Of a stretch of DNA of 64,000 nt, positions 26,833 to 36,644 are shown piece by piece. The position numbers and the translations under genes are program-made. The notes beneath the pieces were generated by a model, which did no database searches, was not told the DNA's origin, and was given only the letters and a program-made list of their open reading frames with translations. This DNA comes from Cyanobacteriota bacterium (GTDB taxonomy: Bacteria > Cyanobacteriota > Cyanobacteriia > CACIAM-69d). Positions within the stretch are counted from its first letter, which is position 1; every line of letters begins with the position of its first letter. The stretch is taken from assembly GCA_022402445.1 (NCBI GenBank), contig JAKRSF010000012.1, positions 1 to 64,000 on the forward strand. The letters run 5' to 3'.

Positions 26833-27267
26833 CTACCCCAACGGGGCACGGCCTTCCGTCAGCCACCGCTGCAAAATCACCGCCGCCGCCACCTGGTCGA
26901 TCGCGGCCTTGTTTTCCGACGGACGGACGCCGCGATCGCGCAGGGCCGCCTCCGCCTCCATCGAACTGAGCTGTTCATCCACCCAGACCAGCGGCAGATC
27001 GAGGGCTTCTGCGAACCGCTGCCCCCACTTCTTGCAATAGCGCATCTGCTTCTCACTTTGTCCCGGCCCCACCAGCGGCACCCCCACGATCAGGACCGTG
27101 GCCCCCCGCTCCGTCGCGATCGCCCGCAGTTGCGCCACTTCCTCCTCAAAGGTCGATCGCGTAATCGTCGTCAGGGGAATCGCCCCCAGCCCCAGGCGAT
27201 CGCACCCCGCCACCCCAATCCGCCGCCGCCCCACATCCAGCGCGATCGCCGTTACCACCCGTCCCAT
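26833..27267 (-). CDS. ruvX: RuvX/YqgF-family Holliday junction resolvase-like protein
   Basis: 144 residues from MGRVVTAIALD (an in-frame ATG 12 codons upstream is less likely). AIALDVGRRRIGVAGCD carries the first catalytic Asp of the RNase H-like fold, VLIVGVPLVGPG the second motif, VWVDEQLSSMEAE the third acidic residue and IDQVAAAVILQRWL the C-terminal one. YqgF proteins act on branched DNA or mature 16S rRNA 5' ends. Downstream of serA on the same strand with an 80-bp gap. Confidence 0.9.
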   Translation of the reverse strand: MGRVVTAIALDVGRRRIGVAGCDRLGLGAIPLTTITRSTFEEEVAQLRAIATERGATVLIVGVPLVGPGQSEKQMRYCKKWGQRFAEALDLPLVWVDEQLSSMEAEAALRDRGVRPSENKAAIDQVAAAVILQRWLTEGRAPLG

Positions 27268-27347
27268 TTGCCCCCCAAAAAACGAAGACAAGGGATTGAT
27301 CAAAACCCCTTGCCCCAGAACTGTACCTAGATTGAACGCGCGATCGC

Positions 27348-28928
27348 CTACAGCACCACCGTGAACGCCTCGCGGATCCCCGGAGCCTTATTAATCTCCT
27401 CCAGGATCCCCTCCGGCAGCGGGTCATCAATGCTCAGCACCATCACCGCATCACCGCGCACAATCTTGCGGCCCACCTGCATACTGGCAATATTCACATT
27501 GAAACTGCCCAGCAGCGAGCCAATCTTGCCAATAATCCCCGGCATATCCCGGTGCAGCGTCAGCAGCATATAGCGCGTCGGCGTCACGTTAATGGGGAAC
27601 TCATCAATGCTGGTGATGTGAATATCCCCATCGCTCAACAGCGTCCCCGTAGCCGAATGCTCCCCGAGGGAACCATTGGCCGTCAGGTGGATCGAGTCGG
27701 TGTAGTCCCGCACGGACGCATCGCGGGTTTCCACCACCCGAATGCCCCGCTCCTTCGCCTCGATGCTGGCGTTGACATAGTTCACCCGCTCCCGCAGGGC
27801 CTGGGTCAGGAGACCTTTCAGGGCCGCCACGGTGATCGGTTTGCTGTCCTGTTCCGCCAGTTCCCCCTGGAGGCGCACCGTGAGGGAATCGACGCGGCCC
27901 CCGGCCAACTGGCTCACCAGGGTGCCCAGGGTTTCCGCCAGCTTGAGGTAGGGGCGCAGTTTTTCGAGCACTTCGGGGTACAGGCCCGGAATGTTCACCG
28001 CCGATCGCGCGGGCAGGCCCAGGAGCACATCGCGGATCTGTTCCGCCACATCGATCGCCACATTAATCTGCGCCTCTTCCGTCGAAGCCCCCAGGTGCGG
28101 CGTCAGGACCACTTCTTTACCCAGCTCCCGCAGTTGCGACTCCCCCAGGGGTTCCGAGTCGAACACATCCAGGGCCGCCCCGGCGATTTCCTGATCCCGC
28201 AGGGCTTCGTAGAGGGCCACCTCGTCGATGATACCGCCCCTAGCGCAGTTGATGATGCGGGCCGTCGGCTTCATTTTTTTGAAGGCTTCGGCGTTGATCA
28301 TGTTGGCCGTTTCCGGCGTTTTGGGCATGTGCAGGGTCACAAAATCCGATTCCCGCAGCAGCAAATCTAGATCCACCAGCCGCGCCCCGATCTGCTCGGC
28401 GCGATCGCTGGAGATGAACGGATCATAGGCCAGGAGTTTCATGCCCATGGCCTTGGCGCATTTGGCCACATGGGAGCCGATTTTACCCAGGCCCACGACG
28501 CCGAGGGTTTTCTTATAGACCTCGACGCCCGTGTAGCTCTTGCGGTCCCAGGCCCCGCCCTTGAGGGAGGCGTTGGCCGCCGGGATGTGGCGCGCCATGG
28601 ACAGCATCATCGCCAGGGCATGTTCCGCCGCCGCGATCGTATTGCCCTCGGGGGAGTTGACCACCACGATGCCCTTGCGGGTGGCGGCGGGCACATCCAC
28701 GTTATCGACGCCGACGCCGGCGCGGCCAATGATTTTGAGGTTTTGGCCCGCTTCGATCACCGCTTCGGTGACCCGCGACCCGGAGCGAATCATCAGGGCG
28801 TCATAGTCACCGATGATTTCGGCGAGTTGCTCGGGGGCGAGGCCGGTGCGGACATCTACCTGGGCGACCTGGGAGAGGATGTCAAGACCGGCTTGGTCGA
28901 TGGGGTCGGAGACGAGAACCTTGGGCAT
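27348..28928 (-). CDS. serA: D-3-phosphoglycerate dehydrogenase
   Basis: 526 residues, the long SerA form. NAD-binding motif LGVVGLGKIGSHVA at about 140-153, NCARGGIIDE with the substrate-site residues, LTPHLGASTEEAQ with the catalytic His, then an intervening domain and a C-terminal ACT domain (MLLTLHRDMPGIIGKIGSLL, about 455 onwards) for serine feedback. Catalyses the first step of serine synthesis from 3-phosphoglycerate. Start MPKVLVSDPID is unambiguous. Confidence 0.96.
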   Translation of the reverse strand: MPKVLVSDPIDQAGLDILSQVAQVDVRTGLAPEQLAEIIGDYDALMIRSGSRVTEAVIEAGQNLKIIGRAGVGVDNVDVPAATRKGIVVVNSPEGNTIAAAEHALAMMLSMARHIPAANASLKGGAWDRKSYTGVEVYKKTLGVVGLGKIGSHVAKCAKAMGMKLLAYDPFISSDRAEQIGARLVDLDLLLRESDFVTLHMPKTPETANMINAEAFKKMKPTARIINCARGGIIDEVALYEALRDQEIAGAALDVFDSEPLGESQLRELGKEVVLTPHLGASTEEAQINVAIDVAEQIRDVLLGLPARSAVNIPGLYPEVLEKLRPYLKLAETLGTLVSQLAGGRVDSLTVRLQGELAEQDSKPITVAALKGLLTQALRERVNYVNASIEAKERGIRVVETRDASVRDYTDSIHLTANGSLGEHSATGTLLSDGDIHITSIDEFPINVTPTRYMLLTLHRDMPGIIGKIGSLLGSFNVNIASMQVGRKIVRGDAVMVLSIDDPLPEGILEEINKAPGIREAFTVVL

Positions 28929-29152
28929 GGTGATCGGGCGGGTAACGAAAACGACAATTGGGAACGGGGAACGGGGCGGTGGGGTGCGTTGGGGGCACCG
29001 TGACGTTGCATTCTCAAGCCTTTCATTCTATCGAGGGGGGGGACGGTTGCCTAGGGGTGCCGGTGCCGGTGGTGGGGGGTGCTGGGGATGCGGGGCGATC
29101 GCGGCTTTTCGGGCATTCTGGGGGTGTTGGTTTTGGGAGGGTTGGGGGCGAG

Positions 29153-30064
29153 ATGGCGATCGCGAAGCTATGGCTAGGGCTGGTGCTGAAGGGGTTGGGG
29201 TTGGGGCTGCTGGGGTTGGGGCTGGCCTATGGGGCGATTTGCGGCTGGCTGTGGTGGCGGCAGCCGCAGTTGGTGTTTGCGCCGTTGCGATCGCTGACGG
29301 AGAATCCGGCGGACTTTGGCCTGAGTTATGAAGATCTCTGGATTCCGGTGGGGGGCGATCGCCTGCACGGGTGGCGGCTGTGGCAACCGTCCGCTGGACC
29401 GGCGCGGGGAACGATCCTTTATTTCCACGGCAATGCGGAGCATGTGGGCAGCAATCTGCGGCGGCTGGCGACTTTAACGTCCTGGGGCTATGAGGTGGTG
29501 GCGGTGGACTACCGGGGCTATGGCCGCAGCGGCGGGCCGTTCCCCAATGAGGCGCGGGTGTACGAAGATGCGCGGGCGATCTGGCGCTATGGCATGGACA
29601 CCCTGGGGCTCGATCCGCGCCGCACCATTTTCTGGGGCCATTCCCTCGGCGGCGCGATCGCGATCGACCTCTTGAGCCACCAGGGGGACGATCACCCTCG
29701 GGATCGGCGGCCCTTGGGGGGGCTGGTGGTGGAGGCGTCCTTCACCGCGATCGCGGATCTCGCCAAGGAAAACCCGCGCTACGGCCTCTTTCCGATCGAC
29801 TGGCTAGTGCATCAGCGGTTCGCCTCCATCGAAAAGGTACACCGCCTGACGGTGCCCACCCTCTACATCCACGGCACCGACGATGAACTGATCCCCCCGG
29901 CCATGAGCGATCGCCTCGCCGCCGCCACCCCCGGAGCCGTGGAAGTTTTACGGATCCCCGGAGCCGACCACAACAACGCCCTTCAGCAAGGGGGCGATCG
30001 CCTGCGGGACGCCCTCGCGAACCTGCCCCAAACCCCCTCGATCTCCTCCACTGGAACGCCCTAG
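29153..30064 (+). CDS. Alpha/beta hydrolase, membrane-anchored
   Basis: 303 residues. One N-terminal transmembrane helix (about 9-35) precedes an alpha/beta hydrolase fold with TILYFHGNAEHVGSNL, the nucleophile elbow FWGHSLGGAIAI (Ser), the acid in HGTDDELIP and the His in PGADHNN; all three catalytic residues are present. Resembles the COG1073/S33-like group; substrate unknown. ATG at 29153 selected; the open frame upstream is Gly-rich and not protein-like. The gene converges with potC, with a hairpin repeat between them. Confidence 0.82.
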   Translation: MAIAKLWLGLVLKGLGLGLLGLGLAYGAICGWLWWRQPQLVFAPLRSLTENPADFGLSYEDLWIPVGGDRLHGWRLWQPSAGPARGTILYFHGNAEHVGSNLRRLATLTSWGYEVVAVDYRGYGRSGGPFPNEARVYEDARAIWRYGMDTLGLDPRRTIFWGHSLGGAIAIDLLSHQGDDHPRDRRPLGGLVVEASFTAIADLAKENPRYGLFPIDWLVHQRFASIEKVHRLTVPTLYIHGTDDELIPPAMSDRLAAATPGAVEVLRIPGADHNNALQQGGDRLRDALANLPQTPSISSTGTP

Positions 30065-30142
30065 ACCGCCCAGCCCCCGCCCGGATCCCACGATCTTGGG
30101 TATTGCCAAGGTTTAACGGTTTTGGATTGATCGGTTGGGCGA

Positions 30143-30161
30143 GGGTTGGGGAACCCAACCC
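30143..30161. repeat. GTAGGG-type palindromic hairpin between convergent genes
   Basis: GGGTTGGG (30143-30150), a GAA loop and CCCAACCC (30154-30161), followed by CCTACGG. The same design with a different stem occurs at 38381-38400. Likely a cyanobacterial dispersed palindromic repeat that may also end transcription from both sides. Confidence 0.65.
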
Positions 30162-30195
30162 CTACGGTGGCGGGAATGGCGACACCCCCGATGCC

Positions 30196-31041
30196 TCAAT
30201 TCACCTTCTTCCGTTCACTGCGATAGCGGAAATACTCACTGCTCAGGGCGATCGCAGCGGAGAACGAAATCAGCAGCGCACTGAGGGCATTCACATCCGG
30301 CTTCACCCCCGTGCGGATGCGGCTAAAAATCTCCATCGGCAGCGTCGTCGCCCCATTGCCCGCCGTGAAACTCGCAATCAAAAAATCATCCAAACTCAGC
30401 ACAAACGCCAGCAAACACCCCGACAAAATCCCCGGAGCCAACTGGGGCAACAGCACCTGAAAAAACGACTGCAACGGCGTCGCCCCCAGATCCAGCGCCG
30501 CCTCCTCTAAATGCGGATCCAAATCCCCCAGCCGCGTGGACACCACGATCGCCACATAGGCCAAACAAAACACCACATGGGCCGCCACGATCGTCCACAC
30601 ACTCAGGGGAATCGCCAACGCCGCCAAAAACACCAGCGTCGCCACCGCGATCGCAATATCCGGCACAATCGTCGGCAGATAGGACATGCCCAAATAGAGC
30701 CGCTTGCCCCAGAACTGATAGCGCGCCAGCCCCACCGCCACCATCGTCCCCAGCACCGCCGCCACCGCCACCGCCACCAGGGCCACCAGCAAACTAGTCC
30801 GCAGCGCCTCCAGAATCCGATAGTCCGAAAACAGCTTCGCGTACCACGTCAGCGTAAACCCCTTCCAACCCGCGCTGTAGGGCGACTCATTAAAGCTATA
30901 GACCGTCAGCACCAAAATCGGCAGGTACATCAGGAAATACATCACCCCACTGAACACCCCCTGCCAGCTCAGTTGTGGCTTCAGTCGCTTAGCCATAGGG
31001 TCCGTCGGATCCTCCGGTGGAGTGGGCAAAATCGTAGTCAT
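30196..31041 (-). CDS. potC: Spermidine/putrescine ABC transporter permease PotC
   Basis: 281 residues, six hydrophobic helices. The type I ABC importer coupling motif is EEAALDLGATPLQSFFQVLLP at about 180-200 (EAA loop), and SPYSAGWKGFTLTWY is typical of PotC. Last gene of the minus-strand pot operon, it forms the membrane channel together with PotB. The start may be the first Met or MAKRLKPQL 15 codons later. Confidence 0.92.
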   Translation of the reverse strand: MTTILPTPPEDPTDPMAKRLKPQLSWQGVFSGVMYFLMYLPILVLTVYSFNESPYSAGWKGFTLTWYAKLFSDYRILEALRTSLLVALVAVAVAAVLGTMVAVGLARYQFWGKRLYLGMSYLPTIVPDIAIAVATLVFLAALAIPLSVWTIVAAHVVFCLAYVAIVVSTRLGDLDPHLEEAALDLGATPLQSFFQVLLPQLAPGILSGCLLAFVLSLDDFLIASFTAGNGATTLPMEIFSRIRTGVKPDVNALSALLISFSAAIALSSEYFRYRSERKKVN

Positions 31042-31114
31042 GGAGTAGCGAGCGGGGGTACATGGGGCACGGGATCAGGGCGGAAAACGGTCCCTCCCTA
31101 TCGGTCGGTCTGAC

Positions 31115-32023
31115 CTAGGTCTTCGGCGTCGCGTCACCGTAGCGGATCAGCAGCGCGATCGCGGCACTCACCGCCAAAATTATCACCATACTCAAGGACG
31201 ACCCAAAGCCCCAATTCTGCGTCGCCCCCAGAAACTGGTTATAGATCAACCGCGACGCCGTCATACTCGACGCCCCCCCCAACAGTTCCGGATTAATAAA
31301 ATCCCCCAAACTGCTGATGAACACCAGCAGCGACCCCGCCGCAATGCCCTGAATACTTTGGGGCACCGTCACCTGCCAAAACGCCTGCACCGGCGTCGCC
31401 CCCAGATCCGACGCCGCCTCCAGCAGCCGCCGATCCAGCTTCTCCAGGGACGAATAGAGAATCAGCACCATATAGGGCAAAAAGCTATAGCTCATGCCAA
31501 TGAGCACCGCCGCATTTTGATTGAGCAAATCCAACTGGGGAATGCCAAAGGTCGCCAAAAAGGAATTCAGGACACCCGTAGGCCGCAAAATCGTAATCCA
31601 GGCGTAGGACCGCAGCAGCGAGGAGGTCCACAAAGGCAGCACAAAGGCCACCACCAGGGCATTGCGCCACCGCCTCGGCGACATCAGGGCGATCCAATAG
31701 GCCACCGGAAACCCCAACAGCAGACAAATGGCCGTGGACGCCCCCGCAAACCCCACCGTCCGCAGGATCACCCGCAGGTAGATGGGCTTGAGGATTTCCA
31801 CATAGTTATCGAGCCCCGAAGGGTTGACCAAATCCCCAGGGCGAATGCCGGGAACGAGGCTCAGCTCAAAAATCACCAGGACGGGCAACACCAGCAGCAG
31901 CAGCAGCCACAGGCCCGGTGGCCCCAACAAAATCCAAGGGCCGAGCCCCTGGGTGCGCGATCGCCGCTCCTCCGGCTCCGGGGTGGCGGGAGTGGGCGGG
32001 ACGGGGGAAACGGATTCAGTCAT
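31115..32023 (-). CDS. potB: Spermidine/putrescine ABC transporter permease PotB
   Basis: 302 residues starting MTESVSPVPP, a Pro-rich cytoplasmic tail before six membrane helices. PGLWLLLLLVLPVLVIFELSL opens the membrane domain and LLEAASDLGATPVQAFWQVT is the EAA coupling loop. Partner of PotC in polyamine uptake. The in-frame sequence upstream of this start overlaps potD and is not protein-like. Confidence 0.92.
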   Translation of the reverse strand: MTESVSPVPPTPATPEPEERRSRTQGLGPWILLGPPGLWLLLLLVLPVLVIFELSLVPGIRPGDLVNPSGLDNYVEILKPIYLRVILRTVGFAGASTAICLLLGFPVAYWIALMSPRRWRNALVVAFVLPLWTSSLLRSYAWITILRPTGVLNSFLATFGIPQLDLLNQNAAVLIGMSYSFLPYMVLILYSSLEKLDRRLLEAASDLGATPVQAFWQVTVPQSIQGIAAGSLLVFISSLGDFINPELLGGASSMTASRLIYNQFLGATQNWGFGSSLSMVIILAVSAAIALLIRYGDATPKT

Positions 32024-32093
32024 CGACGCATTCCTCGCAAATTCCTGGCAAACTCCCGATGGGGACGCGGTGCTAGCCCAAAGGGGCCACCGC

Positions 32094-33191
32094 CTAGGCG
32101 CTGGTGAGCAGGGTCCAGTAGCGATTGTAAAAGGCAGTCGCCTCGCCCACGGGGGAGATACTTTCACATTTGGCCAAAATCTCCTCCGAGGGGAAGAGGC
32201 TGGGGTTTTCCGCTAGGTCCGGCGGCAACTGTTCATAGGCGACGCGGTTGGGGGTGGCGAAGGCGAGGGTTTCGGTGACGGAGGCGGCCACGTCTGGCTT
32301 GAGCAAAAAGTTCAGCCACGCATAGGCCCCGTCGGGGTTGGGGGCGGTGATGGGGATGGCCATGGTGTCGGTCCACAGGGAGGTGCCGCTGCGGGGAATG
32401 GCGTAGCGCAGGTCTGGGTTTTCTTCTTCGACGCCGACGGCATCGGCGGAGTAGCTCATGGCGGCGAAGAGATCTCCGGCTACCATGCGATCGCGCCATG
32501 CGTCGGTGGTGAAGGACGCGATCGCGGGGCGCAACTCCCGCAGGGCCTCATAGGCGCGGCGAATCTCCTCCGGGTCCGTGGCATTGTAGGAATAGCCCAA
32601 CCGGCGCAGGGCGGCCCCCATGGTCTCGCGCGGGTCATTGAGCATGGTCAGGCGGCGCGCGAGGCGGCTGCGGTTATCCCAGAGGTAGTCCCAGTCCACG
32701 GGGTCGCTGCCCAGGCGCGCTTGGTTATACACCAGCCCCGTGGTGCCCCAGGAGATGGGAATGCTGTACTGATTTTCTGGATCATAGGCGGGATTTTGGT
32801 AGGGCTCAAAGAGGCGATCAAGCCCGTCGAGGCGATCGTGATCCAAGGGAACCAGCAGCCCCAGGTCCCGCATCCGCCGAACCATATAGTCCGATGGATA
32901 AATAATGCTATACACCCCGCCGCCGCCGGACTGGAGCTTCGCCAGCATCACCTCATTCGAGTCAAAGACATCCGCCACCACCTCGATGCCCGTTTCCTGG
33001 GTGAACCGTTGCAGCAGGGCGCGATCGGTATAGCCCGCCCAGGTGTAGAGATAGAGCTTATTGCTGTCGCCGCTGGGGGCCACGGGCCGCACATCCGCCA
33101 GCCGCCACCCACACCCCGACAGGGCCAGACCCGAAGCGGCAGCAACCGATTGTTGAAGGAACAGGCGGCGCGAGTAGGGGTTACGGGGCAT
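32094..33191 (-). CDS. potD: Polyamine-binding periplasmic lipoprotein PotD
   Basis: 365 residues. The N-terminus has a twin-arginine-like motif (SRRLFLQQS) and a lipobox LALSGC (cleavage before Cys27), so the protein is probably an exported lipoprotein. LYLYTWAGYTDRALLQRF, FDSNEVMLAKLQSGG, YSIIYPSDYMV and NDPRETMGAAL are typical of PotD/PotF. It delivers spermidine or putrescine to PotBC. Located between potA and potB, an order seen in several cyanobacteria. Confidence 0.92.
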   Translation of the reverse strand: MPRNPYSRRLFLQQSVAAASGLALSGCGWRLADVRPVAPSGDSNKLYLYTWAGYTDRALLQRFTQETGIEVVADVFDSNEVMLAKLQSGGGGVYSIIYPSDYMVRRMRDLGLLVPLDHDRLDGLDRLFEPYQNPAYDPENQYSIPISWGTTGLVYNQARLGSDPVDWDYLWDNRSRLARRLTMLNDPRETMGAALRRLGYSYNATDPEEIRRAYEALRELRPAIASFTTDAWRDRMVAGDLFAAMSYSADAVGVEEENPDLRYAIPRSGTSLWTDTMAIPITAPNPDGAYAWLNFLLKPDVAASVTETLAFATPNRVAYEQLPPDLAENPSLFPSEEILAKCESISPVGEATAFYNRYWTLLTSA

Positions 33192-33349
33192 GGGGCTCAG
33201 GCAATCAAGGGCTCAGGGGCGCACTCAGGGACTGGTGATCGATCGGTCGAAACCGATGCAACGGTCAAGGGAAGGCGGGGTGGTGCTGGTGGATGGGGGC
33301 CTGTCCACGCGACGGATCGGCCCGATGCCGTAGCTAGAATTGCTCTTCC

Positions 33350-34483
33350 CTAGGCCGCGAGGGCAAGGCAATCGACCGGGGACCAATGGACATAAACGGG
33401 CACATGGAGCTTGGGCCGCTCGCCCCCCGTATTCACCTGCATGACGGTGACGCGATCGCCCGATCGCAGTTCTACCACGTAATGGACGTGGGTACCCAAA
33501 TACATGATGTTCCGCAAATCCCCCTCGAAACAGTTGGCCGCCACCTCGGGTTTATAGAGGCTCACGTGGACCTTTTCCGGGCGCACGCTCACCACCACAT
33601 CGCCGCCGCCGCCGCCGCCACCGGCCCAGGGCTCCTGGGATTTCACGGCCAACTGTAACCCTGCGTCGGTCACCACGGTCAGGCCGTCGCGATCGTGCTG
33701 GGTGAGCCGCCCGCGAAAGAGGTTCGTCTCGCCGATGAAGTCCGCCACGAAGGGGGTCCGGGGCCGTTCATAGATTTCGCTGGGGCTGCCAATTTGCTCG
33801 ACGCGCCCTTCGTTCATCACGGCGATGCGATCGGACATGCTCAGGGCCTCCTCCTGGTCGTGGGTGACCATCACGAAGGTCATGCCCAACTCCTGCTGGA
33901 GGCTGGTGAGTTCCACCTGCATTTCCTTGCGCAGTTTGAGGTCCAGGGCTCCGAGGGGTTCATCGAGCAGCAGGACGGCGGGGCGATTGACCAGGGCGCG
34001 GGCCAGGGCCACCCGCTGCTGCTGGCCGCCGGAGAGTTGGGCGGGGTAGCGGTGGGCGAAGCTGGTCATTTTCACCAGTTCGAGGGCTTCGCGGACGCGA
34101 TCTTGCAGTTCGGCTTTGGTTTTGCCCTTGAGTTTGAGGCTGAAGGCTACGTTGTCCCAGATGGTCATGTGGCCGAAGAGGGCGTAGCTCTGGAAGACGG
34201 TGTTGACGGGGCGCTGGTAGGGGGGCACCGTCAGCATGGATTGGCCCCGCACGAGCACTTCGCCCGCCGAGGGGGTTTCAAAGCCGGCCACGAGGCGGAG
34301 GGTGGTGGTTTTGCCGCAGCCGGAGGGGCCGAGAATGCTAAAAAATTCGCCGCTGCGGATCTGGAGATCGACGCCGCGCACGGCGGTTTCGCCGTTGTAG
34401 ACCTTAAAGACTTTCCGCAGTTCGACATCGTAGGCCGTGTCGGTTTTGGACGGGCGTTGGGTCGAAACCGCAGTTTGGGACAT
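33350..34483 (-). CDS. potA: Spermidine/putrescine ABC transporter ATP-binding protein PotA
   Basis: 377 residues. Walker A LGPSGCGKTTTL (about 52-63), Q-loop VFQSYALFGHM, signature LSGGQQQRVALARAL, Walker B VLLLDEPLGALD and switch His in VMVTHDQEEAL are all intact; a C-terminal TOBE-like regulatory domain follows (from about 270). First gene of the potA-potD-potB-potC operon; divergent from the PBP2-like gene across a 190-bp promoter region. Energises polyamine import at the inner membrane. Confidence 0.94.
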   Translation of the reverse strand: MSQTAVSTQRPSKTDTAYDVELRKVFKVYNGETAVRGVDLQIRSGEFFSILGPSGCGKTTTLRLVAGFETPSAGEVLVRGQSMLTVPPYQRPVNTVFQSYALFGHMTIWDNVAFSLKLKGKTKAELQDRVREALELVKMTSFAHRYPAQLSGGQQQRVALARALVNRPAVLLLDEPLGALDLKLRKEMQVELTSLQQELGMTFVMVTHDQEEALSMSDRIAVMNEGRVEQIGSPSEIYERPRTPFVADFIGETNLFRGRLTQHDRDGLTVVTDAGLQLAVKSQEPWAGGGGGGGDVVVSVRPEKVHVSLYKPEVAANCFEGDLRNIMYLGTHVHYVVELRSGDRVTVMQVNTGGERPKLHVPVYVHWSPVDCLALAA

Positions 34484-34671
34484 GGGACCGGGGGTGTTTC
34501 AGGGACTAACGGATGGGGGCGGGCAAGGGGCGATCGCGGGGCGGAAATCTTGCCCTATTCTAGGCGGTTGCTTTGGTGTTTTGGCAGGGGCGAGCGCGGG
34601 GGTTAAAGCACGGGGCCAGCGATTGTGGCAATCTGTGGGTATGGTACGGTTTGGGTTCCTGCGGGGCTCCT

Positions 34672-36495
34672 ATGGCGTCATCCCAACAACCGACGGTTAA
34701 GCAGCCGCCCGCCCGGACGGTGGGCCAACGCTATCAGCCTTTGGCGCTGGTGGTGGGGGCGACGCTGTGCGTGTTGGGGGGCATGGGGGGCCGTCTGGCC
34801 TACCTTCAGATTTTGCAGGGCAATCAAAACCGCGAGTTGGCGGCGGCGAATCGGGTGCAGTTGATGCCCCTCGCTTCGGCTAGGGGGCGGCTGTGGGATG
34901 CCCGGGGGCGGCTGCTGGTGGATAGCCGTCCGGCCTATTCGGTGTTTATTTGTCCGGTGACGCGCGATCGCCGCGCCTGGCAGCCGGTGATTGATCAGTT
35001 GGCCATGGCGTTGGGGGTCAGTGCGGGGGAAATTCGCGGGCGCATTGAACGGGTGGGCTATCGATCGCCCCAGTGGGTCCGGGTCGCCAGTCAGCTACCG
35101 CCGGAACGCCTCACCGCGATCGCGGAACTGAGCCACAGCATCGGCGGCATCCAAATCGAAGCGGAAACCGGGCGCGACTACCCCTACGGCCCCGTCGCCC
35201 TACCGGTTTTGGGCACCGTCAGCGAACGCACCACCGCCGACCTGGGCACCCGCCTGCCGCCGCCGACCCCCGCCCTCGACAGCCCCAACGGCCTCGACTT
35301 CGACGACTTTGGGGAACTGGTGGGCCGTTCAGGACTCGAAGCCGCCCTTGATGACCGCCTACGCGGTGCCGCCGGAGCCCGCCGGGTAGAAATTGACGGC
35401 CAGGGCCAACAGTTGCGCGTCCTGGCCGAGCGGCCCGCCGTCCCCGGCGAAGATCTCACCCTCACCCTGGATGTGGAATTGCAGCAGGCGGCGGAGGTGG
35501 CCCTGGGGGAATATGTGGGCACGTTGGTGGCCCTGGATCCCCACAGTGGCGGCGTCCTGGCCATGGCGAACAGTGGCGGCCGCGATGCCCTCTCGGTGGC
35601 CGGGGGCGATCGCTTCCCCCCCCCGGCCAATGGGGCCATCAAGGCAACGATCCCCGGCCCCTGGATGCGGCTGGTGGTGGCCCTAGCGGGGCTCGAGTCC
35701 AAGCGCTACGGCCTCCATGAACGGCTTTGGGTGTCACCGCTCCAGCGCACCGGCGGCATCGCCTACGATCGCTTCATCACCACCTCCCCCCTCAGCGGAG
35801 CCACCCTAGGGTTTGCCGAAGCCCTCGCGGCCCCGGCGGAGGCGGCCAGTGAAGCCTTCTTTGAGCGGGTGGCGCGGGATGTGGGGGTTGCGGAGGTGCT
35901 GCGGTGGGGCCGTCGCCTGGGCCTGGGGCAGCAAACGGGTATTGAACTGGTGGCGGAGGAGGAGACGGGCACGAGTCTAGAGACCCTCTGGACCCAGGAG
36001 TCGTGGCAGGGGCGCTGGTATGTGGGGGAGGGGATGAATGCGGTGATGGGCCGGGGGGGGCTGACGGCGACGCCGCTGCAAATGGCGGTGGTGATGGCGG
36101 CGGTGGCCAATGGGGGCTATCGGGTGTTGCCGCACCTGTTGCAGGGGCAAGCTTCGCGCAGTGGCCGCGAGTTTTTGGGCTTTGATCTTAAGAAGTTGGA
36201 CCATGTGCGATCGGGGCTCCAGCGGCCGGAGCGCCAGGGCGATCGCGAAACGGTGCCCCTGTTGCCCATGGCGGCGATCGGGGGGGTGGCGCGGGTGTCG
36301 GGCGATCGCACCTTGGCCTGGTATGGGGGGTTTGCGCCGCCGGAGAATCCCCAGGTGGTGGTGGTGGGCTGGGTCGAGGGGCGCGGCCAGCAGGGGCTAG
36401 AGGCGGCGGAACGGGCGGTGCGGCTGACGGCGGCGTCTCACCTCAGCGCGGCCCAGGGTTCTCTCCGCCGAGGGGGAGTGTCCGCCGTTGACTGA
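34672..36495 (+). CDS. PBP2-like class B penicillin-binding protein, transpeptidase motifs lost
   Basis: 607 residues. One N-terminal transmembrane helix (LALVVGATLCVLGGMGGRLA), a PBP dimerisation domain (ARGRLWDARGRLLVDSRPAY, then the GLD...VGRSGLEAALDDRLRG linker) and a transpeptidase fold of normal length follow PBP2/MrdA. All three catalytic motifs are replaced: the SxxK site reads IPGPWMRL instead of PGSTFK, the SxN site reads AASEAFF, and KTGT reads AIGGVAR. The surrounding fold is conserved (LVVALAGLE, GLGQQTGIELVAEE, TATPLQMAVVMAAVANGG, WYGGFAPPENPQVVVVGW). So it is probably a non-catalytic, structural or regulatory divisome/elongasome protein. ATG at 34672 chosen over an upstream in-frame start. 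Confidence 0.85.
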   Translation: MASSQQPTVKQPPARTVGQRYQPLALVVGATLCVLGGMGGRLAYLQILQGNQNRELAAANRVQLMPLASARGRLWDARGRLLVDSRPAYSVFICPVTRDRRAWQPVIDQLAMALGVSAGEIRGRIERVGYRSPQWVRVASQLPPERLTAIAELSHSIGGIQIEAETGRDYPYGPVALPVLGTVSERTTADLGTRLPPPTPALDSPNGLDFDDFGELVGRSGLEAALDDRLRGAAGARRVEIDGQGQQLRVLAERPAVPGEDLTLTLDVELQQAAEVALGEYVGTLVALDPHSGGVLAMANSGGRDALSVAGGDRFPPPANGAIKATIPGPWMRLVVALAGLESKRYGLHERLWVSPLQRTGGIAYDRFITTSPLSGATLGFAEALAAPAEAASEAFFERVARDVGVAEVLRWGRRLGLGQQTGIELVAEEETGTSLETLWTQESWQGRWYVGEGMNAVMGRGGLTATPLQMAVVMAAVANGGYRVLPHLLQGQASRSGREFLGFDLKKLDHVRSGLQRPERQGDRETVPLLPMAAIGGVARVSGDRTLAWYGGFAPPENPQVVVVGWVEGRGQQGLEAAERAVRLTAASHLSAAQGSLRRGGVSAVD

Positions 36496-36644
36496 TTCGA
36501 GTGATTGATCCGATGGATTGCTCGAATGGATTGATTCCAAATTGATGGCCGAATTCCCCTCAACACAATCCTCAGGATCCGGGCATTGGTCGGGTTAGGC
36601 TGATTGGGTTTGTTGATTCCATTTGTAAGGGTTGACTCGGGTCT

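Noticed and set aside
33695-34606. 303-codon plus-strand frame opposite potA
   Set aside because: Antisense of a fully motif-supported PotA; His/Gly-rich shadow translation.
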